DNA of 64,000 nucleotides from Akkermansia muciniphila. GTDB lineage: Bacteria; Pseudomonadota; Gammaproteobacteria; Burkholderiales; Burkholderiaceae_C. The notes beneath the pieces are model-generated. The model was not told where the DNA came from, made no database searches, and worked only from the letters and a program-made list of their open reading frames with translations. The DNA lies in the NCBI GenBank assembly GCA_943331105.2, contig CALQKH020000002.1, forward strand, positions 248,001-312,000, given 5' to 3'. Positions 27,504 to 35,292 of the stretch are shown piece after piece; positions within the stretch are counted from its first letter, which is position 1, and every line of letters begins with the position of its first letter. Both the position numbers and the translations under genes were made by a program.

Positions 27504-28511
27504 TTATTCTGCCTTGATGCCGATGTCGCGAACCAATTTGGACCAGCGCTCGACATCTCTGCGAACCAAAGCCCGCGTCTGATCGGCGTTCAGGCTCAGT
27601 GGCTTGCCACCCGCTTTGCGAAAAGTTTCTTGTAAATCGGGCTGTGCAATCACCTTGGCCAGTTCGTTGCGCAAGCGGTCTTGAATGTCCATCGGTGTCC
27701 TTTTGGGCACGAAATAACCAAACCAAGACTCCAAGTCCAGGTTAGCAACACCACTTTCCACAACGGTGGGAACATCTGGGTGCATGGGATTGCGCTCAGC
27801 ACCCGAGACGGCCAAGGCCTTCACACTGCCAGCGTTCACGTGCACACGGGCCGTGGACGATAAATCAAAGAAAAGGTCAACGCGACCACCTAATAAATCC
27901 AAATACGCGGCCTGCGCGCCCCGATACGGAACGTGCACAAGGTCAGTGCCGGCCAAATGCCACAAAGCCGCTGGCAGCACATGCTGGCCCGATCCGACAC
28001 CCGCTGAAGCGTAAGACAATTTGCCAGGATTGGCTTTGGCGAATGCAACGAGGTCTTTGAGCGAATTGAGAGGGAGGTCCTTGCGCGCCATGAGCGTGTA
28101 GCTGTAACTCACGGCCAGGCCGACCGGCTCAAAGTCGCGCAAACTGTCGTAAGACAATTTGTCGTACAAGCCCATGTTGAGCGCAATATTGGAGACCGAA
28201 CCCACCAAAATCGAATAACCATCCGGATCGGCTTTGGCCGCCGCGTCCGTACCCACCAGCGTGCCCGAACCAGACCTGTTTTCGACCACGATACTCTGTC
28301 CCAGCGATTTGGACAACCGCTCGGCCAACGCACGCGCGACAAAGTCAAAACCACCGCCTGGTGGCTGAGGAACGATCACCTTCAAGGGGCGGTTAGGGTA
28401 TCCCCCTTGCGCCCAAACACCAGGCGTCAAGCCCAACATGCCCATGGCTGGCAGTGCCCGCAAGATGCCACGACGATCCGCGTTCACCCCAAAAATTTGT
28501 TCTTTGTTCAT
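27504..28511 (-). CDS. Bug-family solute-binding protein (TTT type), copy 1
   Basis: A 335-residue periplasmic binding protein of the tripartite tricarboxylate transporter type. An N-terminal export signal lies at about residues 1-35 (DRRGILRALPAMGMLGLTPGVWA). The mature start YPNRPLKVIVPQPPGGGFD and GTLVGTDAAAKADPDGY are family hallmarks. The ATG at 28511 follows a CAAGGAGAC ribosome site. It is the last gene of the YciI-Dabb-SnoaL-Bug arm and probably binds that pathway's carboxylate substrate. No TctA or TctB gene is nearby. Confidence 0.88.
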   Translation of the reverse strand: MNKEQIFGVNADRRGILRALPAMGMLGLTPGVWAQGGYPNRPLKVIVPQPPGGGFDFVARALAERLSKSLGQSIVVENRSGSGTLVGTDAAAKADPDGYSILVGSVSNIALNMGLYDKLSYDSLRDFEPVGLAVSYSYTLMARKDLPLNSLKDLVAFAKANPGKLSYASAGVGSGQHVLPAALWHLAGTDLVHVPYRGAQAAYLDLLGGRVDLFFDLSSTARVHVNAGSVKALAVSGAERNPMHPDVPTVVESGVANLDLESWFGYFVPKRTPMDIQDRLRNELAKVIAQPDLQETFRKAGGKPLSLNADQTRALVRRDVERWSKLVRDIGIKAE

Positions 28512-28546
28512 CCGTGTCTCCTTGAGAAAAGTGTGCCTCAATGTGC

Positions 28547-29164
28547 TCAGCGCTCTAGGGCACCACCGGCCAACCAGCGTGCGCCACGTCGGTAGAGTTC
28601 TTCGACCACAGGCCCTTTGAGCATGGGCATGTCCATCTTGACCGTATAACCAATCCGCGTTTGTATATACGCCAAATGGCGATAACCCTCTGGGAAGGTC
28701 GCCAGCGCGGCAGTATCCAACTTCAACACGGCTGTCGAGTCCACGGGGTCGATGCGGTCTTTTTCATAGATGGGCTGACGGTGCAGCAGCTTCCATTCAC
28801 CCTCGTGACGGATGACAAAATCGTAAAAACGACCTGTGCACACCACATCGCACAATACAGGGCCGTTTTCGCCCTCCACCATACCCCGCTGAGAGATGGT
28901 CATTTTGGTCTGGGCTATGGCACGGTCACCCACCACTTCGATGGCAGAACCGCCCAAAAAATGCAAGATGCTGACCCCTTTGGCCCAACCCTCTTGCGTC
29001 ACACGGATGAACTCACGGAAGGGCCCCTGAAACCAGGTGGCCATCATCACGCCTTCGGGATGCCAAACCGTTGCGAAACGATCCCAGTCACCCGCGTCAC
29101 GCCAAACCGCCCAGCGCTCGACCATTTGACGCACCCGTAATTCGTCACTGAATGATGGGTTCAT
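28547..29164 (-). CDS. SnoaL-like (NTF2-fold) protein
   Basis: A 205-residue protein of the SnoaL_4 type. RQMVERWAVWRDAGDWDRFATVWHPEGVM at the N-terminus and FYDFVIRHEGEWKLLHRQPIYEKDRI near 115-140 are typical of the fold, found in cyclases, hydratases and small subunits of ring-hydroxylating enzymes. It has an extra C-terminal 60 residues. Upstream is Dabb, downstream Bug copy 1, on one transcript. Its place in a catabolic cluster suggests a role as hydratase or isomerase, but the reaction is unknown. Confidence 0.78.
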   Translation of the reverse strand: MNPSFSDELRVRQMVERWAVWRDAGDWDRFATVWHPEGVMMATWFQGPFREFIRVTQEGWAKGVSILHFLGGSAIEVVGDRAIAQTKMTISQRGMVEGENGPVLCDVVCTGRFYDFVIRHEGEWKLLHRQPIYEKDRIDPVDSTAVLKLDTAALATFPEGYRHLAYIQTRIGYTVKMDMPMLKGPVVEELYRRGARWLAGGALER

Positions 29165-29182
29165 GCTTTATCTCCTGAAAAA

Positions 29183-29485
29183 TCAATGGGGGGTGTAATC
29201 CACTTGGAAACGGGAAGTTCGCAAATTTGCCACCTCCTCCTTCACGCGCAGGTGCTCTGGGTGACTGGCGTACGCGTTCAAAGCGTCCTGGGTGTCAAAC
29301 TCTGTGTACAAAACCACGTCGCAGGCATAGTCAATGCGGCTGGTGTCAATGCCCAACTCAAGGTGCAATAGACCCGGGATTTGGCCCCGTAAGCTTTCGA
29401 AACTGCTTTTCAACTGCGCGATGGACGTCGCTTTTTCTGCTTCAGATGTGCCTCGTACATGCCACATCACAATGTGTTTGATCAT
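29183..29485 (-). CDS. Dabb (stress-responsive alpha/beta barrel) protein
   Basis: A 100-residue dimeric alpha/beta-barrel protein. MIKHIVMWHVRG at the start, LGIDTSRIDYACDVVLYTEFDTQDALNAY near 45-75 and YASHPEHLRV are family hallmarks. The HPEH histidine is usual. Relatives include olivetolic acid cyclase and stress-induced proteins. It sits 12 bases from the YciI gene and 18 from the SnoaL gene, within the divergent cluster. Confidence 0.82.
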   Translation of the reverse strand: MIKHIVMWHVRGTSEAEKATSIAQLKSSFESLRGQIPGLLHLELGIDTSRIDYACDVVLYTEFDTQDALNAYASHPEHLRVKEEVANLRTSRFQVDYTPH

Positions 29486-29497
29486 GTCATCGCCTTT

Positions 29498-29803
29498 TTA
29501 AGTCACAGAAGGGAAGCCCGTTTTTTGAGGCCATAGGTTGACAAATGCATGGACTGCCACGCTGCCATACAAACCCGCCTGCGTGAAAGGCTCTTGATCC
29601 AACCATGCAAGGGCAGCCTCACGGTCTGGAAAGTCCATCACCAACAAGCTGCCCAACATGGTTTGGCCATCGTCCTGCATGAGCGGCCCGGCAAAAGCAA
29701 CCCGATCAGCCACAGTGGACAAATAGGCCTTGTGGGTAGGACGCAAGCGCAGACGCAACTCAGCGCTATGGGGTTTGTCCATCAGGACGAATGAGAAAAG
29801 CAT
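29498..29803 (-). CDS. YciI-family protein
   Basis: A 101-residue protein of the YciI fold (ferredoxin-like, related to muconolactone isomerase). RPTHKAYLSTVADRVAFAGPL near 22-45 and GSLLVMDFPDREAALAWLDQEPF near 50-75 match. Such proteins can be small lyases or isomerases. It is the first gene of the left arm, divergent from the intradiol dioxygenase. Confidence 0.82.
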   Translation of the reverse strand: MLFSFVLMDKPHSAELRLRLRPTHKAYLSTVADRVAFAGPLMQDDGQTMLGSLLVMDFPDREAALAWLDQEPFTQAGLYGSVAVHAFVNLWPQKTGFPSVT

Positions 29804-30113
29804 TATTTGAGTTTTGACATCGAATCACCAAATTTTTGCATGGGCAAACTCCGCAAGGAGTCGTGTACAAGACACCCCTCCTTTTTATTTTTGCTGATGA
29901 TGGCAAGAGGTGCATGACGAGTTCGACCCAGCCGCAAGAGGGCGACCCTGAAGCTCACAAACAGGGCGCCCAATCGGCTGTCCAAAAAAGATTCGAAAGG
30001 GCAAGCAAGCATTGAGACCATCCAATCCATTCGGGACTGATTCGATTTTCAAAAAGTCGCGCCAAACATCAAGCCCCGTTCCACTTAACAACACCATTTC
30101 ACGAAAGACTTCC
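29804..30113. promoter_or_regulatory. Divergent promoter region of the dioxygenase cluster
   Basis: This 310-base gap separates the two arms of the cluster. It holds a TTGACA at 29814-29819 on the plus strand and a terminator-like hairpin at 29855-29892. The remainder has no convincing gene. No regulator gene adjoins it, so the controlling protein is not known. Confidence 0.55.
29855..29892 (+). terminator. Terminator-like hairpin in the leader of the dioxygenase operon
   Basis: Outer arms AAGGAG (29855-29860) and CTCCTT (29878-29883) enclose inner arms GTGT and ACAC, followed on the plus strand by TTTATTTTT. It lies about 220 bases before the dioxygenase start. It could be an attenuator, or a terminator blocking read-through into the operon. 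Confidence 0.5.
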
Positions 30114-31007
30114 ATGGCAAATCCAGAGACGCACGACATCGCGCAGGCAGTTATTGACAGAATGGCTGATAGCCAAGACCCCCGGTTCAAAGCCGTGATG
30201 ACGTCACTGGTCAAACATGTTCATGCTTTTCTTGAAGAAATGCAGATCACACCCGAAGAGTGGATGAATACCATCGAGTTTTTGACCGCCACGGGCAAAA
30301 TGTGCGATGAAAAAAGGCAAGAGTTCATTTTGCTGTCCGACACCTTGGGCATATCCATGGCGGTGGTGGCCATCGCGCAAGCCAAAGGGTCGGCATCTCT
30401 CAAACACAACCCACCCCAACTGGCGCCCACAGAAGCCACCGTGCTCGGCCCATTCTTTTGGGAGGGCGCGCCTGAGTTGCCCTTGGGCTCAGACATCCGG
30501 GGCAGCAGTTCTGGCACACCCGCTCTGTACTGCGGCCGCGTCACCGATACCGCAGGTCAACCCATTGCCCATTGCACTTTGGATGTTTGGTCTGGGGATT
30601 CTGATGGTTTTTACGATTTGCAAAAAGGCGCTGAAGCCCCGATGGAGCTTCGAGCACGATTTCACACCGACGCTCAAGGGCAGTACAGTTTTTGGTCGAT
30701 CAGGCCCACTTGCTACCCGGTGCCGGACGATGGTCCGGTTGGCGTGATGCTCCGGAAAATGGGCAGACACCCATTCCGTCCCGGACACATGCACACGATG
30801 CTCAGCGCAGCAGGACATGAAACCTTGATCACCCACTTGTTTGTGGCAGATAGCCCTTACCTCGAATCCGATGCCGTATTTGGCGTGCGCAACAGTTTGA
30901 TTGTTCCGTTTCAAGCGCACCCAGCTGGTACCGCGCCTGATGGCACCCAGATGTCTGAGCCTTACCACGTGGCCCAATTTGATTTCGCCTTGGTGCCCAC
31001 CGTTTAA
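30114..31007 (+). CDS. Intradiol ring-cleavage dioxygenase, hydroxyquinol 1,2-dioxygenase-like
   Basis: A 297-residue Fe(III) dioxygenase. A helical Dioxygenase_N domain lies at about 10-100 and the catalytic beta-barrel follows (VLGPFFWEGAPEL near 110). The metal ligands are visible: Tyr in GFYDLQ, Tyr in TCYPVPDDGPVG, and two His in RPGHMHTML. GFYDLQ resembles the GFYDVQ of hydroxyquinol enzymes. It should open a catechol or trihydroxybenzene ring between two adjacent hydroxyls. It heads an operon with the citryl-CoA-lyase-like, CoA-transferase and Bug genes. No maleylacetate reductase gene is present. Confidence 0.87.
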   Translation: MANPETHDIAQAVIDRMADSQDPRFKAVMTSLVKHVHAFLEEMQITPEEWMNTIEFLTATGKMCDEKRQEFILLSDTLGISMAVVAIAQAKGSASLKHNPPQLAPTEATVLGPFFWEGAPELPLGSDIRGSSSGTPALYCGRVTDTAGQPIAHCTLDVWSGDSDGFYDLQKGAEAPMELRARFHTDAQGQYSFWSIRPTCYPVPDDGPVGVMLRKMGRHPFRPGHMHTMLSAAGHETLITHLFVADSPYLESDAVFGVRNSLIVPFQAHPAGTAPDGTQMSEPYHVAQFDFALVPTV

Positions 31008-31036
31008 ATCGTCAACCCACTTACCGGAGTGTTATC

Positions 31037-31840
31037 GTGAAAATTGGCAAAGCCACCGTTCCAAGATCGGCGATCTGTACGTCAAACCAAGACACGATCG
31101 TCGTGCGCGGCGCAGACTTGGCGCGCGATCTGATTGGGCACATCAATTTTGGGGATTATTTCTTCCTGCTTTTGACTGGCAAGCGTGCCGACAGCGCCAC
31201 CAGTGCCGTCCTCAACGCCACCTTGGTCGCGATTGCAGAGCATGGTTTGGTGCCCAGCGTTCAAGCCGCACGGATGACACTGGCTGCAGCACCCGACGCC
31301 ATGCAAGGCGCTGTTGCAGCGGGTCTGCTGGGATCGGGCTCGGTCATATTGGGTGCATCAGAAACTGCTGGGCGACTTTACTTGGCCATTGAAAAGGAGT
31401 CAGCCAATCATGGTGGCGATCTGAGAGCAGCAGCTCGGGTTGTTCTGAGCGATCTGCGTGCACGCAAGTTACCCATCGCTGGCTATGGGCACCCCGAACA
31501 CAAAAGCCAAGACCCTCGCGTTGGACGTCTCTTTGAAGTCTCTGCACAAGCGGGTGGTGGTCAAAAATACATTGAAATGGCCAAAATGGTCGAGGACCTG
31601 ATGCCTGAGGTCGTCGGCAAACCACTCAAGCTGAATGTGTCTGGCGCCATACCGGCCGTGTTGCTGGGCGTCGGCTTTCCAGTCAATGCACTGAAGGGTG
31701 TTCCCATGTTGGCACGCACGGCCAGTTTGATCGCCCATTTGAACGAAGAGATGGAGGACAGCATTGGTTTTGCGCTGTCTTACCAAGCCACTCGCGAGCA
31801 GGAATACACTGGCGAGATGCCTTTGGGTGACGACGCATGA
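31037..31840 (+). CDS. Citryl-CoA lyase / citrate-synthase-like protein
   Basis: A 267-residue short citrate-synthase-fold protein. The histidines matching citrate synthase His274 and His320 appear in ANHGGD near 117 and GYGHPEHKSQDPR near 155. The position of the catalytic Asp375 seems replaced: LNVSGAIPAVLL near 197 has Ser. Such stand-alone domains are annotated citryl-CoA lyase but are not proven to act on citryl-CoA. The GTG start at 31037 follows an ACCGGAG site. The stop overlaps the CoA-transferase start by 4 bases, suggesting they act in sequence: CoA activation, then C-C cleavage. Confidence 0.8.
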   Translation: MKIGKATVPRSAICTSNQDTIVVRGADLARDLIGHINFGDYFFLLLTGKRADSATSAVLNATLVAIAEHGLVPSVQAARMTLAAAPDAMQGAVAAGLLGSGSVILGASETAGRLYLAIEKESANHGGDLRAAARVVLSDLRARKLPIAGYGHPEHKSQDPRVGRLFEVSAQAGGGQKYIEMAKMVEDLMPEVVGKPLKLNVSGAIPAVLLGVGFPVNALKGVPMLARTASLIAHLNEEMEDSIGFALSYQATREQEYTGEMPLGDDA

Positions 31841-33015
31841 CCCAAGTTCTCGCAGACCTCAAAGTGGTCGAGCATGGCACCTTCATCACTGGTCCGGCAG
31901 CTTCTATGCTTTTGGCAGATTTGGGCGCAGATGTCGTGAAGGTGGAGCTGCCTGGAACAGGCGACCCATTTCGCGCCTTCAAGGGTGAGCTTTACAGCCC
32001 ACACTTTCAGACCTACAACCGAAACAAGCGCAGCATCACCCTCAACACCAAAGACAAAGCCGACTTGGCAAAATTCGATGCGCTGATTGCCGAAGCCGAT
32101 GTTTACATCCAAAATTTTCGGCCTGGCTTTGCGGAGCTAATTGGCGCTGGACATGAGCGTCTTCGCGCCATCAATCCCCGACTCATCTATTGCGCCATCA
32201 GTGGGTTTGGCCCTACTGGACCGTATGCCAAACGTCCCAGTTACGACACGGTGGCTCAAGCCGTCAGTGGTTTTTTAGGCTTGCTGATCAATCCAGCAGA
32301 TCCACGCGTCGTAGGCCCTGCTATGGCCGATTCTCTTACAGGTTTTTATGCGGCTTATGGCGTGCTGGGGGCGCTGTATGAACGCAATACCACCGGCCAA
32401 GGTCGGCTGGTAGAGGTCTCCATGATGGAGGCCATGACCCATTTCAACTTGGATGCATTCACACATCTCTTTTCGGCACAAGAGGTCATGGGCCCTTTTA
32501 GCCGCCCCAATGTGTCGCAGTCGTATGTCATGTGTTGCAGCGATGGCCTGTGGCTGGCTTTGCACATGTCTTCGCCACCCAAGTTCTGGGAGGGTCTGGC
32601 CAATGCTATGGAAAGAGAAGATATTTTCCAAGACCCCCGATTCTCAAGCCGTCAAGCGCGCATTGATCACCAGCAAGATCTGATGCTGGTGCTCAGAGAT
32701 ATTTTCAAACTTCGCACGCGAGCAGATTGGTGCGCGCGTTTGGTGGCACAAGACGTACCCCATGCCCCCATGTACACCACCGAGGAAGTCCCCCACGATT
32801 CACAAGCACAACATCTGGAGCTTTTTGTGGAAGCGCCTCACCCTACCAGTGGTGTTTTTAAGACTGTGCGATCACCCGTTTCCTTTGACGGCAAAAGGTC
32901 TTTAGACGTCACCGCCCCCCCTCTGTTGGGTCAGCACAACGATGAATTCAATGCAGGTTGGCCCGTACGCAAAGGTCTGGCAAGGTTGGCGGCCAATGAC
33001 CACCAACTTCCCTGA
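31837..33015 (+). CDS. Class III CoA-transferase (CaiB/BaiF family)
   Basis: A 392-residue enzyme that moves CoA between carboxylates. LKVVEHGTFITGPAASMLLADLGADVVKVE at the N-terminus is diagnostic. The likely catalytic Asp is in MADSLTGFYAAYG near 168. YNRNKRSITLNTK near 65 and FSRPNVSQSYVM near 220 also fit. It is coupled to the citryl-CoA-lyase-like gene and followed by Bug copy 2. The likely substrate is the open-chain acid made by the dioxygenase, by inference from context. Confidence 0.88.
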   Translation: MTQVLADLKVVEHGTFITGPAASMLLADLGADVVKVELPGTGDPFRAFKGELYSPHFQTYNRNKRSITLNTKDKADLAKFDALIAEADVYIQNFRPGFAELIGAGHERLRAINPRLIYCAISGFGPTGPYAKRPSYDTVAQAVSGFLGLLINPADPRVVGPAMADSLTGFYAAYGVLGALYERNTTGQGRLVEVSMMEAMTHFNLDAFTHLFSAQEVMGPFSRPNVSQSYVMCCSDGLWLALHMSSPPKFWEGLANAMEREDIFQDPRFSSRQARIDHQQDLMLVLRDIFKLRTRADWCARLVAQDVPHAPMYTTEEVPHDSQAQHLELFVEAPHPTSGVFKTVRSPVSFDGKRSLDVTAPPLLGQHNDEFNAGWPVRKGLARLAANDHQLP

Positions 33016-33065
33016 TAAATCAGCATCAATTTGTTTTCTCCCTCCCTCACACATAAGGAAATGAC

Positions 33066-34052
33066 ATGCGCTTCTCAAGAAGAACCCTGGCAAAAATAAC
33101 GACTCTTGGTGCTTTGCTGACATTGGCCAATGTCACTCAAGCCCAAACCGCCGCTCCAGCAGACTGGCCCAACAAAGCCATTCGAATCGTGGTCGGATTT
33201 CCACCAGGAACGGCACCAGACGTCTTTGCCCGCATGTACGGTGACCAGGTATCCAAGAAGCTCGGGGTTCCCGTTGTGATCGACAACAAACCAGGTGCTG
33301 CCACCAACTTGGCAACCGATCTCGTTGCCAAAGCACCGAGCGATGGCTACACCGTTTTGTACGGCTTATCGACCGCATTCACCCTCAACCCATTCATCTA
33401 TTCGAAACTGCCTTTTGATCCCGCCAAGGACTTGGTGCCTGTGGCCACCACCATGGTTCAAGGCTTGGTGTTGATCACCAATCCCAAGTTTCCAGCCAAC
33501 AACATTCGCGAACTGGCCGCTGCAGCGCGGGCCAAGCCTGGCGCGATTTCACATGCATCCTACGGTGCGGGCAGCCCATCGCACATGATTGCCGAGTGGT
33601 TCAAAGATGAAGCCAAAATCGACATGCTCCATGTGCCCTACCGCACACCGCCCATGACCGATTTAATTGGCGGACAGGTCGATACATTGATGGAGCCCAT
33701 CTCCACGGCAGTGCCCATGATTGCTGGTGGCCGTGCCAAAGCACTGGCTTATTCGGGAGCAACGCGCCATCCATCCTTGCCAGATGTGCCCACATTTGCT
33801 GAAATTTACCCAGGACTGACAGTGATGTCGTGGCACGGCATCTGGGCACCTTCTGGCGTTCCCATACCCATTGTTAACCGGTTACACACAGCATTTGTGG
33901 AAGTGACGAGAGATCCAGAGATGCAAAAACGCATCAAGGATTTGAACGTAGAGCCGCTGGGTATCTCCAGAAGCGAAATGTCCGCGTTGGTTCGTCGCGA
34001 TGCCGAGATTTTCAGCAAGATCGCCAAAGCCAAGAACATCACCTTGGACTGA
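33066..34052 (+). CDS. Bug-family solute-binding protein (TTT type), copy 2
   Basis: A 328-residue periplasmic protein. A signal peptide at about 1-26 ends in NVTQAQT. WPNKAIRIVVGFPPGTAPDVFAR, DNKPGAATNLATDLVAKAPSDGY and LPDVPTFAEIYPG are family blocks. It is 50 bases after the CoA-transferase gene and closes the right arm; its own terminator follows. It probably presents the pathway's substrate to an uptake system elsewhere in the genome. Confidence 0.88.
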   Translation: MRFSRRTLAKITTLGALLTLANVTQAQTAAPADWPNKAIRIVVGFPPGTAPDVFARMYGDQVSKKLGVPVVIDNKPGAATNLATDLVAKAPSDGYTVLYGLSTAFTLNPFIYSKLPFDPAKDLVPVATTMVQGLVLITNPKFPANNIRELAAAARAKPGAISHASYGAGSPSHMIAEWFKDEAKIDMLHVPYRTPPMTDLIGGQVDTLMEPISTAVPMIAGGRAKALAYSGATRHPSLPDVPTFAEIYPGLTVMSWHGIWAPSGVPIPIVNRLHTAFVEVTRDPEMQKRIKDLNVEPLGISRSEMSALVRRDAEIFSKIAKAKNITLD

Positions 34053-34104
34053 GTTGGGGGACATGGCCCTTTGGATGGATCCAAAAACCTGTTCTTTCAT
34101 GAAA

Positions 34105-34135
34105 AAGGGGCGCTTACACAAGCGCCCCTTTTTTT
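34105..34135. terminator. Bidirectional intrinsic terminator
   Basis: A perfect 11-base-pair stem (AAGGGGCGCTT / AAGCGCCCCTT) with an ACAC loop has a T-run on one side and an A-run on the other. It lies between two convergent Bug genes and can stop both. Confidence 0.9.
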
Positions 34136-34157
34136 AAGTCAAGCTTAAGGTGTGAGC

Positions 34158-35144
34158 TCAAGAATCGGCACGGAAACCCAGTGCTCTGACCAATCGGCCA
34201 GAGAACTCGGTATCGGCCTTCATGCGTTCGGCAAACTGTTCCTGCGTGGTGGGCGTCACTTGGACAGCCAAAGGCGCCACGGCTTCAGCCACATCCGGCT
34301 GAGACAGTGCGGCACGCAGCAAGTTGGAAGCGCGGTCACGTATGGCAGCAGGGGCCGTGGCGGGCAAGAAGAAGCCAAACCATTCGCGCATGACCAGTTC
34401 ATCAAAACCCTGCTCCCGGTAAGTGGCCACATTGGGGACAAAGGTGGACCGAGTGGGGCCCGATGTGGCCAAAATGCGTGCACGACCTGTGGCGTGGTGC
34501 TGAATCCAGTCGCCCAAAGGCGAGGACATCGAGGTGATTTGCCCACCCAGAAGCTGAGGTACGCCAGGGCCGGAGCCGGCGAAGGGCACGTTCAAGGATT
34601 GGATGTCGGCAATTTGGGCAAAACGCCCTGCCAACAAATGTGGCATGGAGCCAGCACCCGGGTTACCCACCGTGGCTTTGCCAGGGTTGGCTTTGGCCCA
34701 AGCCACGTACTGGCGCAAATTCGTCACTTCAGCAGGCACGGCTGGGCCCACCACGAAGGCATGGTCGGTGGCGTGACCAATGCTGATGGGCGCGACATCG
34801 GCCTGCGAGTAAGGCAGCTTGGAATAAGAGTGAGGGTACACAGTCAACATGGACGCAGGCGTGTACAACATCGTTGCACCGTCGCCTGCTGCGGCTTTCA
34901 AGGTGGACACGCCAATTTGGCCACCCGCCCCTGGGCGGTTTTCAATGATGATGTTGGTGGCATAGACACCGCGCAGCTTCTCACCGATGCGACGCGCGAA
35001 CGCGTCGGTGGTTCCACCCGGTGGAAAGCCCACCACAATCCTCAAAGTCTCTGGAATGGCTTGCGCGAAGGCAGGCAAGTTCCCCAAGCCTAAAGCAGCA
35101 ACAGCACTGGCGCCCTGAATCAGGGTTTGACGACGGGTTTTCAT
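34158..35144 (-). CDS. Bug-family solute-binding protein (TTT type), copy 3
   Basis: A 328-residue periplasmic protein with a twin-Arg-like signal at 1-28 (RRQTLIQGASAVAALG). LRIVVGFPPGGTTDAFARR and NRPGAGGQIGVSTLKAAAGDG are family blocks. The ATG at 35144 follows an AGGAGTC ribosome site. It stands alone, convergent with copy 2. Whether it serves the same pathway is not clear. Confidence 0.87.
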   Translation of the reverse strand: MKTRRQTLIQGASAVAALGLGNLPAFAQAIPETLRIVVGFPPGGTTDAFARRIGEKLRGVYATNIIIENRPGAGGQIGVSTLKAAAGDGATMLYTPASMLTVYPHSYSKLPYSQADVAPISIGHATDHAFVVGPAVPAEVTNLRQYVAWAKANPGKATVGNPGAGSMPHLLAGRFAQIADIQSLNVPFAGSGPGVPQLLGGQITSMSSPLGDWIQHHATGRARILATSGPTRSTFVPNVATYREQGFDELVMREWFGFFLPATAPAAIRDRASNLLRAALSQPDVAEAVAPLAVQVTPTTQEQFAERMKADTEFSGRLVRALGFRADS

Positions 35145-35292
35145 GTTTGACTCCTGGTTTTTGATGTTGAAGGTGAAAACCAATCCATCGTAAGCGAGCA
35201 AGTTCAATCAACCAAATGAAATCAAGGCGAATCCTTACATTTCATAAGCATTTGATGCAAAAATAAAACACAAGGATACGGCCTTCAAGGCC

